Source: Pandoraea captiosa (GTDB lineage Bacteria; Pseudomonadota; Gammaproteobacteria; Burkholderiales; Burkholderiaceae). From it: 64,000 nt of DNA. This document shows, one piece after another, positions 54,128 through 62,022 of the stretch. Position numbers and translations under genes: made by a program. A model generated the notes under the pieces. It did no database searches. It was not told the origin of the DNA and was given only the letters and a program-made list of their open reading frames with translations. The first letter of the stretch is position 1, and each line of letters begins with the position of its first letter. The stretch spans positions 186,001 through 250,000 of the forward strand of contig NZ_CABPSQ010000004.1 in the NCBI RefSeq assembly GCF_902459775.1, read 5' to 3'.

Positions 54128-55069
54128 TTGAGCGATACGGTGCATAGCGGTCTGTTGACCGTGGTGGATTACGCGGCCATCGCCATTTTGCTCGGTTCGA
54201 TGTTGCTGGGCATGCTGCGCGGACTGGTGCGCGAGTTGTTCAACCTGGTCGGCTGGGTGGTGGCGTTCTTCGTGGCGCGCGCCTTCGGCCCGAGCGTGGC
54301 GCACTGGCTGCCCGCCGATCTGCCTGGCGGCGAGCTCACGCAAGGGGCGTTGGGGTTCCTGCTGGTGTTGATTGCCGTCGTGTTCGGTGCGGGCATCGTG
54401 AGCGCACTGGTGGGGCGTATGACCGATCTGATCGGTTTGCGCCCGGCCGATCGCGGACTCGGTATGCTTTTCGGCATCGTTCGCGGCATTCTGCTCTTGA
54501 TGTTGTTGATGGTCGCCGCCAAGTTAACGGCGTTGCCGCAGCAACCGGTCTGGCAGCAGTCGGTGACGCGCCCGTGGGTGGAAGCGGGGCTTGAGCGCCT
54601 GATGCCGTATCTGCCCGAGGCCGTGCAGCAATACTTGCGCAAACCCGAGACCGCGGTGCCGAACGTCAATCCGATGGGAACCATGGCTCCCTTGCCGCGA
54701 TTGGAACCTTACTCGGATCCCTATCGCAGCGCGCCGGAATCGGGGGGGACGCACGGGCAGGAACGTGGCCAGTCGGGCGCGACGAACGACGCTGTGGACC
54801 GTGGGGTTACCGGGGTGGCCGCGGAAGTGACGAATAAAGTGACGAGCGAAGTAACAAGCGAAGTCAGGAATACGGCAACGAAAGCCATGTCGACGCGCTT
54901 GTCGAACCTGATGGGTGGCGGCGCATTGCGCGACACCAATGGTACCGGTCTGAACGCTCAGGCCGCAGGCGAGGGCGCTGGCGCCCCGCAGCAGGGATGG
55001 GGAATGCGCAGCGGCGGATCGAGCGGATCGCCCACGCCATCGACCGGCCTGCACAAGGTTTCCGAATGA
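54128..55069 (+). CDS. cvpA: CvpA family membrane protein with long C-terminal extension
   Basis: 313 residues from a TTG start one base after the dedD stop. The first ~165 residues are a normal CvpA domain with four hydrophobic segments (about 13-35, 38-57, 75-100, 112-130), including YAAIAILLGSMLLGMLRGLV and LFNLVGWVVAFFVARAFGPS. The remaining ~150 residues are a hydrophilic tail rich in Gly, Ser, Thr and Asn, with short repeats around VTNKVTSEVTSEVRN; typical CvpA proteins stop near 160-180. CvpA is linked to colicin V production, envelope stress and purF-linked phenotypes. It lies upstream of purF as in E. coli. Confidence 0.87.
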   Translation: MSDTVHSGLLTVVDYAAIAILLGSMLLGMLRGLVRELFNLVGWVVAFFVARAFGPSVAHWLPADLPGGELTQGALGFLLVLIAVVFGAGIVSALVGRMTDLIGLRPADRGLGMLFGIVRGILLLMLLMVAAKLTALPQQPVWQQSVTRPWVEAGLERLMPYLPEAVQQYLRKPETAVPNVNPMGTMAPLPRLEPYSDPYRSAPESGGTHGQERGQSGATNDAVDRGVTGVAAEVTNKVTSEVTSEVRNTATKAMSTRLSNLMGGGALRDTNGTGLNAQAAGEGAGAPQQGWGMRSGGSSGSPTPSTGLHKVSE

Positions 55070-55124
55070 CGGATAATACTGTCCGTTTGAAGCAGATTTC
55101 GATGTTTTTAGAAGGATTCATGCC

Positions 55125-56645
55125 ATGTGTGGCATCGTCGGTGTAGTCTCCAAATCCCCGGTCAACCAGTTCATCTACGACAGCTTGCTGCTCCTGCAGC
55201 ACCGCGGCCAGGACGCCGCCGGTATCGCGACGACGGATGGCCAGTCCTTCTACATGCACAAGGGCAACGGCATGGTGCGCGACGTGTTCCGCACGCGTAA
55301 CATGCGCGACTTGCCGGGCACGGTCGGTATCGGCCAGGTGCGTTACCCGACGGCCGGGTCGTCGAGCGCCGCACAGGCCCAGCCGTTCTACGTGAACGCC
55401 CCGTACGGCATTGTGCTCGCCCACAACGGCAACCTGACGAACTGGGAACAGCTCAAGGACGAGATGTTCCGCGTCGACCGCCGCCACATCAACACCACCT
55501 CCGACTCCGAAGTCCTGCTCAACGTGCTCGCGCACGAGTTGCAGGAAAGCTCGCGCGACGGTCTGTCCGTCGAGTCCCTGTTCCAGGCGGTGACCAAGGT
55601 GCACAGCCGTCTGCGCGGCTCGTACGCCATCGTCTCGATCATTTCCGGTTTCGGTCTGCTGGCGTTCCGCGATCCGAACGGCATTCGCCCGCTGTGCATC
55701 GGTCGTTTCGACGGTCCGAACGGCACGGAATGGATGGTGGCGTCGGAATCGGTGGCGCTCGAAGGCATGGGCTTCGCGTTCGAGCGCGACGTCAAGCCGG
55801 GCGAGGCAATCTTCATCAGTAACGACGGCGAACTGACGTCCAAGCAATGCTCGGCCTCGTCGTCGATGCACCCTTGCATTTTCGAGCTGGTGTATCTGGC
55901 GCGCCCGGACTCCGTGCTCGACGGCGTGCCGGTCTATGACGCACGCCTGCGCATGGGCGATTACCTCGCCGAGAAGATCCGTCGCGAAATCGACTACAAG
56001 GACATCGACGTTGTCATGCCGATTCCGGATTCCAGCCGTCCGGCCGCCATGCAGGTCGCCAAGCGTCTGGGCCTGAACTACCGTGAGGGTTTCTTCAAGA
56101 ACCGTTACGTCGGTCGTACGTTCATCATGCCGGGCCAGGCGATGCGCAAGAAGTCGGTGCGCCAGAAGCTCAATGCCATGCGCGTGGAGTTCAAGGACAA
56201 GAACGTGCTGATCGTCGACGACTCGATCGTGCGCGGCACGACCAGCCAGGAAATCGTGCAGATGGCGCGCGACGCGGGCGCCCGCAAGGTGATCTTCGCC
56301 TCTGCCGCGCCGCCGGTGAAGTTCCCGAACGTGTATGGCATCGACATGCCCACGCGCAGCGAACTGGTCGCGCATGACCGTAGCGACGAGGAAGTGGCGC
56401 GCATCATCGGTGCCGACGAACTGATCTATCAGGACGTCGAGGACATGAAGGCTGCGGTGCGCGACATCAACCCGGCGCTGTCCGACTTCGACGCGTCGTG
56501 CTTCGACGGCAACTACATCACGGGCGACGTCACGCCGGAATACCTGAACCGCCTGGAGCAGCAGCGCAAGGCGCCCAAGGCGCCCGTCGTCGAATCTGGC
56601 GAAGGCGATGAAAACGAGCCGCGCGGCGCGCAACTGGGTCTGTAA
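55125..56645 (+). CDS. purF: Amidophosphoribosyltransferase
   Basis: 506 residues. Cys2 at the mature N-terminus (MCGIVGVVSKSPVNQF) is the glutaminase nucleophile of this class-II amidotransferase; LLQHRGQDAAGIATTDG and LAHNGNLTNWEQLKDEMFRV follow. The phosphoribosyltransferase domain has DVVMPIPDSSRPAAMQVA, YVGRTFIMPGQAMRKKSVRQ and the PRPP loop VLIVDDSIVRGTTSQEIVQM. It catalyses the first step of purine synthesis. A C-terminal acidic tail ends the protein. The 55-bp gap after cvpA shows only a weak hairpin. Confidence 0.97.
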   Translation: MCGIVGVVSKSPVNQFIYDSLLLLQHRGQDAAGIATTDGQSFYMHKGNGMVRDVFRTRNMRDLPGTVGIGQVRYPTAGSSSAAQAQPFYVNAPYGIVLAHNGNLTNWEQLKDEMFRVDRRHINTTSDSEVLLNVLAHELQESSRDGLSVESLFQAVTKVHSRLRGSYAIVSIISGFGLLAFRDPNGIRPLCIGRFDGPNGTEWMVASESVALEGMGFAFERDVKPGEAIFISNDGELTSKQCSASSSMHPCIFELVYLARPDSVLDGVPVYDARLRMGDYLAEKIRREIDYKDIDVVMPIPDSSRPAAMQVAKRLGLNYREGFFKNRYVGRTFIMPGQAMRKKSVRQKLNAMRVEFKDKNVLIVDDSIVRGTTSQEIVQMARDAGARKVIFASAAPPVKFPNVYGIDMPTRSELVAHDRSDEEVARIIGADELIYQDVEDMKAAVRDINPALSDFDASCFDGNYITGDVTPEYLNRLEQQRKAPKAPVVESGEGDENEPRGAQLGL

Positions 56646-56780
56646 TCCTGCCGCCTGGCAGATGGCGCTCGGGGCGCGCTCGGTCGCGGCGCCCGGGCGT
56701 TGCCCGAGTCCTGTTCGCGTCAGTCGGTACAGACGGCCGGTCAGGGCGGCGGACGTTTTCCCAGCGCGCCGCCAACGTGC

Positions 56781-56786
56781 TACACT
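56781..56786 (+). promoter_or_regulatory. Probable -10 box of the metZ promoter
   Basis: TACACT (56781-56786) lies 5 bases before the predicted riboswitch, so transcription would begin at about 56792, the first bases of the aptamer. The -35 region (TTTTCC near 56757) is poor. The in-frame opening of metZ through this region is therefore untranslated leader. Confidence 0.45.
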
Positions 56787-56790
56787 GCTT

Positions 56791-56852
56791 CTCACGTCGA
56801 TTTGATTTCAGCTTGCGGACGTGGGGGAATCTCCCCGAAACAGCTAAAGCGA
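56791..56852 (+). ncRNA. SAM-II (SAM-alpha) riboswitch upstream of metZ
   Basis: Stem P1 CACGTC (56793-56798) pairs with GACGTG (56818-56823). Directly after the 5' arm is the conserved GATTT (56799-56803) and directly before the 3' arm CTTGC (56812-56816). After P1 comes an extra hairpin GGGGA/TCCCC (56824-56836) and then the conserved AGCTAAA (56842-56848) that forms the pseudoknot in SAM-II. The order and spacing match the SAM-II class, which in alpha-proteobacteria controls metA, metX and metZ. It binds S-adenosylmethionine and lowers expression. A terminator follows 22 bases later, before metZ, giving a plausible expression platform. Confidence 0.82.
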
Positions 56853-56873
56853 GGCCTAGACAGATGGATTTCG

Positions 56874-56914
56874 AGCCCGTTTTGCTGACAAGCGAAACGG
56901 GCTTTTCTTTTTTT
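56874..56914 (+). terminator. Intrinsic terminator in the metZ leader
   Basis: Stem AGCCCGTTT / AAACGGGCT (56874-56882 with 56895-56903) with a 12-base loop and a long T-rich tail. Lying between the SAM-II aptamer and the metZ start, it is probably the SAM-controlled terminator rather than only the purF end; I could not identify the competing antiterminator by eye. Confidence 0.88.
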
Positions 56915-56953
56915 TTGGCCGGCGAGCGAGCCGACCCAATGACGAGACACACG

Positions 56954-58141
56954 ATGGATTCCTTCGACTTCGATACCCTGGCGGTGCGCGCGGGCACGCA
57001 ACGCTCCGAGTTTGGTGAACATTCTGAGGCGCTGTATCTGACCTCCAGTTTCGTTTTCAAGAGCGCGGCCGAAGCCGCCGAGCGCTTCGCGCACTCGGAA
57101 GAGGGGTTCACGTACTCGCGTTTCACCAATCCGACGGTATCGATGTTCCAGGACCGGCTGGCGGCCCTCGAAGGCGGTGAGGCGTGCATGGCCACGGCCT
57201 CGGGCATGAGCGCCATCGTCTCCGTCGTGATGTCGGCCCTGTCGGCCGGCGATCACCTCGTGAGCTCGCAGAGCATCTTCGGCTCGACGCTGAACGTCTT
57301 CTCGACGATCTTCAGCCGCTTCGGTGTGGAGACGACCTTCGTCGATCCGACCGACCTCGATGCGTGGCGCGCCGCGATCCGTCCGAACACGAAGATGTTC
57401 TTCCTGGAGACGCCGTCCAACCCGCTCACCGACATTGCGGACATCGAAGCCATCGGCAAGATCGCGAAGGAAGCGGGCGCGCTGTTCGTCGTCGACAATT
57501 GTTTCTGTACGCCGGTGTTGCAGCGTCCCATCGAGTACGGCGCCGACGTGGTGGTGCACTCGGCCACGAAGTATCTCGACGGTCAGGGTCGTGTGCTGGG
57601 CGGCGCCATCGTCGGCAAGAAAGACTTCATCATGGGCAAGGTGTTCACGTACGTGCGTAGCGCCGGTCCGACCCTCTCCGCATTCAACGCGTGGGTGCTG
57701 CTCAAGGGCCTGGAGACATTGTCGCTGCGTGTCGAGAAACAATCGGCAAACGCCCTCGAAGTCGCGAAGTGGCTGGAGCAGCAACCGCAAGTCGGCCGTG
57801 TGTTCTACCCCGGGTTGCCGTCGCACCCGCAGTACGAACTTGCCAAACGTCAGCAGAAGTCGGGCGGTGCGATCGTTGCGTTCGAGCTCAAGGGGCAAAC
57901 GCCTTCCGAGCAGCGCGAGAATGCCTGGCGCGTGATCGACAGCACGCGTGTGTGCTCGATCACCGGCAATCTTGGCGACACCCGCACGACCATCACGCAC
58001 CCGGCGAGCACCACGCATGGCCGCATCACGCCGGAAGCCCGGGCGGCAGCGGGCATTACCGAAGGGCTGATTCGTCTGGCCGTCGGTCTCGAGTCGCCTG
58101 CCGACATTCAGGCCGATCTGGCACGCGGTTTCAAGCGCTGA
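56954..58141 (+). CDS. metZ: O-succinylhomoserine sulfhydrylase
   Basis: 395 residues from ATG 56954 ([15 protein letters not shown]), the family start; ATG 56939 adds five residues. Cys/Met-metabolism PLP enzyme: [55 protein letters not shown], and the PLP lysine in [20 protein letters not shown]. The C-terminus shows [20 protein letters not shown]. It condenses O-succinylhomoserine with sulphide to homocysteine, direct sulfhydrylation for methionine. Expression is probably under the upstream SAM-II riboswitch. hisC follows 16 bp later. Confidence 0.95.
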   Translation: MDSFDFDTLAVRAGTQRSEFGEHSEALYLTSSFVFKSAAEAAERFAHSEEGFTYSRFTNPTVSMFQDRLAALEGGEACMATASGMSAIVSVVMSALSAGDHLVSSQSIFGSTLNVFSTIFSRFGVETTFVDPTDLDAWRAAIRPNTKMFFLETPSNPLTDIADIEAIGKIAKEAGALFVVDNCFCTPVLQRPIEYGADVVVHSATKYLDGQGRVLGGAIVGKKDFIMGKVFTYVRSAGPTLSAFNAWVLLKGLETLSLRVEKQSANALEVAKWLEQQPQVGRVFYPGLPSHPQYELAKRQQKSGGAIVAFELKGQTPSEQRENAWRVIDSTRVCSITGNLGDTRTTITHPASTTHGRITPEARAAAGITEGLIRLAVGLESPADIQADLARGFKR

Positions 58142-58157
58142 GCGGGATAAGCACGAC

Positions 58158-59231
58158 ATGAGCAAGTTCTGGAGTGCGGGCGTCGCCGATCTGACGCCTT
58201 ATGTCCCGGGTGAGCAGCCGCAGATGCAGCGGCTCATCAAACTCAACACCAATGAAAATCCGTACGGCCCGTCGCCGCGCGTGCTTGCCGCGATACGCGA
58301 GGCGCTCGGTGGCGACGCCGACGCGCTCAAGCGTTATCCGGATCCGGATGCGCGCAGCTTCAAGCAGGCCATTGCGGCGCGTTTCGGTCTGGATGTGACC
58401 AACGTGCACGTGGGTAACGGTTCGGATGAAGTCCTGGCGAACGTGTTTCAAGGATTGCTCAAGCACGACAAGCCGATTCTGTATCCGGACATCACGTACA
58501 GCTTCTACCCGGTGTATTGCGGGTTGTATGGCGTGGCGTTCGAGAACGTGCCGCTCACGGATACGTTCGAGATCGACGTCGACGACTATCTCAGGCCGAA
58601 CGGCGGCATCATTTTCCCGAATCCGAATGCGCCGACGGGGCGTGTGCTCGCGTCGGGCGAGATCGAGCGTCTGCTTGCGGGCAATCCGGATTCGGTGGTC
58701 GTGATCGACGAGGCGTATATCGACTTCGGCGGCGAGACAGCGGCTGGCCTGATCGCAAAGTATCCGAATCTGCTCGTGGTGCAAACATTGTCGAAGTCGC
58801 GCTCGCTCGCCGGATTGCGCCTTGGCTTCGCCATCGGTCACGCGGATCTGATCGAAGCGCTCGAACGGGTGAAGAACAGCTTCAACTCGTATCCGCTCGA
58901 CCGTCTTGCGCAGGCGGCGGGCGTGGTGGCCATCGAAGACGAGGCGTATTTCGACGAGACGCGTCACGCGGTGATTCGAAGCCGCGAGGCATTGACGACA
59001 CGGCTCGACGCGCTGGGCTTCGAGGTCCTGCCGTCCAAAGCGAACTTCGTGTTCGTGCGCCACCCGTCACACGACGCCGCACAACTGGCCACCGCGCTGC
59101 GCGAGCGCTCGATCATCGTGCGTCACTTCAAGCATGCGCGAATCGCGCAGTTCCTGCGAATTACCGTGGGCACGGATGCCGAGTGTGTGGCGTTGACGGA
59201 TGCGCTGAGCGAGATATTGGCGAAGGCGTAG
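58158..59231 (+). CDS. hisC: Histidinol-phosphate aminotransferase
   Basis: 357 residues of the HisC group of class II aminotransferases. Signatures: [80 protein letters not shown] and the PLP lysine in [18 protein letters not shown]. It transfers an amino group to imidazole-acetol phosphate in histidine synthesis; some paralogues act on aromatic amino acids. It is outside a his operon and 16 bp after metZ, so it is likely cotranscribed and may be a second HisC with different preference. A long terminator follows. Confidence 0.93.
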   Translation: MSKFWSAGVADLTPYVPGEQPQMQRLIKLNTNENPYGPSPRVLAAIREALGGDADALKRYPDPDARSFKQAIAARFGLDVTNVHVGNGSDEVLANVFQGLLKHDKPILYPDITYSFYPVYCGLYGVAFENVPLTDTFEIDVDDYLRPNGGIIFPNPNAPTGRVLASGEIERLLAGNPDSVVVIDEAYIDFGGETAAGLIAKYPNLLVVQTLSKSRSLAGLRLGFAIGHADLIEALERVKNSFNSYPLDRLAQAAGVVAIEDEAYFDETRHAVIRSREALTTRLDALGFEVLPSKANFVFVRHPSHDAAQLATALRERSIIVRHFKHARIAQFLRITVGTDAECVALTDALSEILAKA

Positions 59232-59297
59232 TCTGCATGGAAGCGCGGGGTTCGCTGTCACGGCATGATGGGCAGGATCCGCATGAAGCAGTAACGC

Positions 59298-59343
59298 AAC
59301 GCCGGTGACGGCCCCGAATGAAGGGGCTGTCACCGGCGTTCTC
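59298..59343 (+). terminator. Long hairpin terminator after hisC
   Basis: An 18-bp stem (59298-59315 with 59323-59340) with one G-T pair and a seven-base loop, followed by TCTCGTTT. It closes the long plus-strand biosynthetic run. The following ~200 bp up to the lipoprotein ribosome site (59344-59540) shows nothing else I can support. Confidence 0.82.
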
Positions 59344-59554
59344 GTTTGGGTTTACGGCAACTCGGCGACGATATCACCGCTGCGCAACCGGTCTCTGTGC
59401 ATCGCTCCGTCACAAGGCATGAGGGTCGAGTATCTCCTGCGATTCTCGTGCGAAACAACTGTCAACGTTGTCAGTTGCCGCGCGTAACGCTTGCTGGAAA
59501 TCTTCCGGTATCCGCCACGCCACGTGGCGGTCCATTCGTCGAGGAGATCGCATC

Positions 59555-60532
59555 ATGCGTCACGTACACATCCGTCAGTGGACCGTCGTCATGGTGCTCG
59601 CAATGCTGCTGAGTGCGTGCGCCACAACGCCCACGCCCACGCCCACGCCCACGGCAACAGGACCTGATCAGTCGTCGGTCGCTTCCACGCAGCGCGATAT
59701 CAAGAGTCTTCACAAGCGAGGACGGGAGACGATCATCGAACTGCATCGCTACTACAACGCTGCGGTCAAGGACTGTGGCGGCCCCAATCTGCCTGCGGCG
59801 CTGTGCAGCGGCATCTTGCTCCGTGCGACGGAGAACACACCCAATGGCATTCCCTGGGATCCGAGCCCGTCATCGATCACTAACGGCGGCATGTCGTTTT
59901 CCTGGACGCGTCAGGACACCAATTTCTCGCTGATTCCCATCGATCGGACCAATGGTTTTCTCTTCTATCCGAAGATGCGTACGCCGCCGGGCAAACTCAG
60001 CAACATCGACGTATTGTGCGCATTTCCGAACGATGGCTTCACTTTCATGAGAGACCAGCAAGGGTGCGGCATCATTTCGTACCAGCCCGATGTCAGCCGT
60101 CCGTGCGAACTCCAGGGCATTACGACCGCCGCCCAATGGTTCGCAATGTGGGAAGCGGCATTCGACAAGATGGCCGAAACGTGCGCATTCAATGTTCGAC
60201 CGAACGCGCAGGATCAGGCCGATCGGTTCATGCAGATGATTCTGGCCAAGGAGATGATCCCCGACTGGGCGTGGGTGCAGTGGAACGAGCTCCGACTTGC
60301 GACGTGGCCGCAGGGCGTCGGAAAGGATTTGCCGATCATCGCGTGGTTCTACGGAGAAGGTGACGCTGCGGGGCTCGCCGGTGCGCAGACCGATCAGCAG
60401 AAGTACTTCGATATGTACGGACAGGCGATTCCGATCGTTCGCATTACGCTACCGCCAGCCAAGGGTGGTCGCGCAAAATTCTCGTACAGCGACGACGATC
60501 AGGCGGTTCACGACAAGGTGGCAGGGCGGTAG
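59555..60532 (+). CDS. Lipoprotein, resembles halovibrin (HvnA)-annotated proteins
   Basis: 325 residues from ATG 59555, with GAGGAGA at 59540-59546. The signal ends in lipobox LLSAC (MVLAMLLSACATTPTPTPTP), followed by a Pro/Thr repeat linker. The mature domain has paired cysteines (KDCGGPNLPAALCSG, DVLCAFPND, QQGCGII, RPCELQGI, ETCAFNV) and a distinctive stretch SPSSITNGGMSFSWTRQDTN. I recall similar Pseudomonas and Burkholderia proteins annotated halovibrin HvnA, an annotation whose enzymatic basis (ADP-ribosyl/NAD-glycohydrolase) I cannot confirm here. The lipoprotein call is secure; function is not. It stands alone before a convergent MFS gene. Confidence 0.75.
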   Translation: MRHVHIRQWTVVMVLAMLLSACATTPTPTPTPTATGPDQSSVASTQRDIKSLHKRGRETIIELHRYYNAAVKDCGGPNLPAALCSGILLRATENTPNGIPWDPSPSSITNGGMSFSWTRQDTNFSLIPIDRTNGFLFYPKMRTPPGKLSNIDVLCAFPNDGFTFMRDQQGCGIISYQPDVSRPCELQGITTAAQWFAMWEAAFDKMAETCAFNVRPNAQDQADRFMQMILAKEMIPDWAWVQWNELRLATWPQGVGKDLPIIAWFYGEGDAAGLAGAQTDQQKYFDMYGQAIPIVRITLPPAKGGRAKFSYSDDDQAVHDKVAGR

Positions 60533-60638
60533 CGGACGTGGCATCGGCCGATGGGAAAGGGTCGGTGCGACATCGCGTCGGCCCTGATGCCAGGCAACGA
60601 GATGCACGCACGCCACCTGGACGCACCGCCTCAGAAGT

Positions 60639-61919
60639 TCACAGGTTCGGACTCTGTCCATCCCCGAGAGAATTCAACCGTGCCGCACGTGAGCGCGCAA
60701 TGATCGCGAGTTGCAGGAGAAACCCTGCGGCCATCGCCATCAGGCACGCTCTCACGCCGAATGCCGATGCAATCCATGCGCCCAGAAACGCACCAAGCGG
60801 ACGCGCGCCGAAGGTCGCCGTCATGGTCACGGCCGACACGCGTGCGACCAAGCCGCCCGGCGTGACGATCTGGCGCAGCGATGTCGTTGAGATCGTCCAG
60901 ACGATGGGGCCGAAGCCGAACAGGAAGAATGCGGTGAACACGACCGCGTGAACGCCCAAGGACCCGCTTGCGCCACTCGCTATCGATGTCGACGCCATCG
61001 CCACTGCCGCCAGCGCCGCGCTAACGGGCCCCAACAGGATCTGATGGCCGAACCGCAGCCGTTGTGCGAGGTGTGCGTAGCCCATAGCTCCGCACACCAT
61101 GCCGAAGCCGTACACGCCCAACGCGATGCCGACTGCTTGCGCGGAGAATCCGAGCGCGTCGATCGCATAGTAGGCAAAGATCGCGAGTAGCAGATACCAC
61201 GAAGTATTGAACACGAACGCGGTCGCGACGATCGAGCGCAGATGGGCGTTCGTCGCGATGAAACGAATGCCTTCGCCGAGCTCGGCCACAAAGTGACGGC
61301 GCGATCGCGCGCGAACCGCCTCGCTTGGCAAGCGCGAGAGCCAGAACGCGCTGGCGATCGATAGTACGAAGGCCGCCACGAATGCGAACATGCCCGACGC
61401 CACGCCGGCGAGCACGCCGCCCAGTGCGGGCCCCGCCGTGAACGCGATGCTGCGCGCCGTCTCCAATCGCCGGTTTGCGCTGAGCAGATGCGACGGACCG
61501 ACGAGTGTCGCCACGAGCGACGGGGCTGCCGCGCCGAAGACGACCGTTCCCGTCGCCATGGCGAAACCGAGCAGGCCCAGCGCGCTCAGCGTGAGCCACT
61601 GAAGTTGAAAGAGAACGAAAAGCAGCAGCAACGCCGCGGCTCGAAGCCACTCCGTGCCGATCATGAGGGGTTTGCGGCGGTAGCGGTCCGCAAGCACGCC
61701 CGCAGGCAACGAGAGCAGCAGAAACGGCAGCGTGGTCGCAGCTTGTAGCGATGCCGTCTGTTGCGCATTTGCATGCAAGGCAATGACCGCGACGATAGGA
61801 ATGACGGCCAGCGTCATTTGTTCGCTGAACTGTGCGGCAAGATTCGCGCGCGCGAGCGCTGTGACGAGCGAATCCGTCGACGAGGCGTCGCGTGCGGTGA
61901 ACTGGCTGGCGTCTGACAT
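60639..61919 (-). CDS. MFS transporter (MFS_3/enterobactin-exporter-like)
   Basis: 426 residues with 12 predicted membrane segments. The MFS loop motif LPAGVLADRYRRKPLMIG follows helix 2, and the second-half counterpart VYGFGMVCGAMGYAHLAQRL is present. The sequence type is that of drug/siderophore exporters (MFS_3), acting in the inner membrane as proton-driven efflux. No substrate can be deduced and no siderophore genes are near. The start at 61919 (MSDASQFTARDASSTD) gives a 20-residue cytoplasmic leader. It is on the minus strand, 103 bp after the transferase gene, possibly a two-gene unit. Confidence 0.9.
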   Translation of the reverse strand: MSDASQFTARDASSTDSLVTALARANLAAQFSEQMTLAVIPIVAVIALHANAQQTASLQAATTLPFLLLSLPAGVLADRYRRKPLMIGTEWLRAAALLLLFVLFQLQWLTLSALGLLGFAMATGTVVFGAAAPSLVATLVGPSHLLSANRRLETARSIAFTAGPALGGVLAGVASGMFAFVAAFVLSIASAFWLSRLPSEAVRARSRRHFVAELGEGIRFIATNAHLRSIVATAFVFNTSWYLLLAIFAYYAIDALGFSAQAVGIALGVYGFGMVCGAMGYAHLAQRLRFGHQILLGPVSAALAAVAMASTSIASGASGSLGVHAVVFTAFFLFGFGPIVWTISTTSLRQIVTPGGLVARVSAVTMTATFGARPLGAFLGAWIASAFGVRACLMAMAAGFLLQLAIIARSRAARLNSLGDGQSPNL

Positions 61920-61989
61920 GGCGCATTCCTTCGGGATCGTTGTCTCGAAGGAATGTTGGGGGACGCCGGGGCCGATGGCGCTCCGCTTC

Positions 61990-62022
61990 TTGCTATTGAA
62001 TTGCTATTGAATTGCTATCGAA
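61990..62022. repeat. Three tandem 11-bp repeats abutting a stop codon
   Basis: TTGCTATTGAA twice and TTGCTATCGAA once, head to tail, ending exactly at the stop codon of the minus-strand phosphoethanolamine transferase. The remaining part of the 103-bp gap shows nothing else. Confidence 0.92.

Noticed and set aside
56777-56953. N-terminal extension of metZ from ATG 56777
   Set aside because: The extension crosses the SAM-II aptamer and an intrinsic terminator, and MetZ relatives begin at the 56954 ATG.
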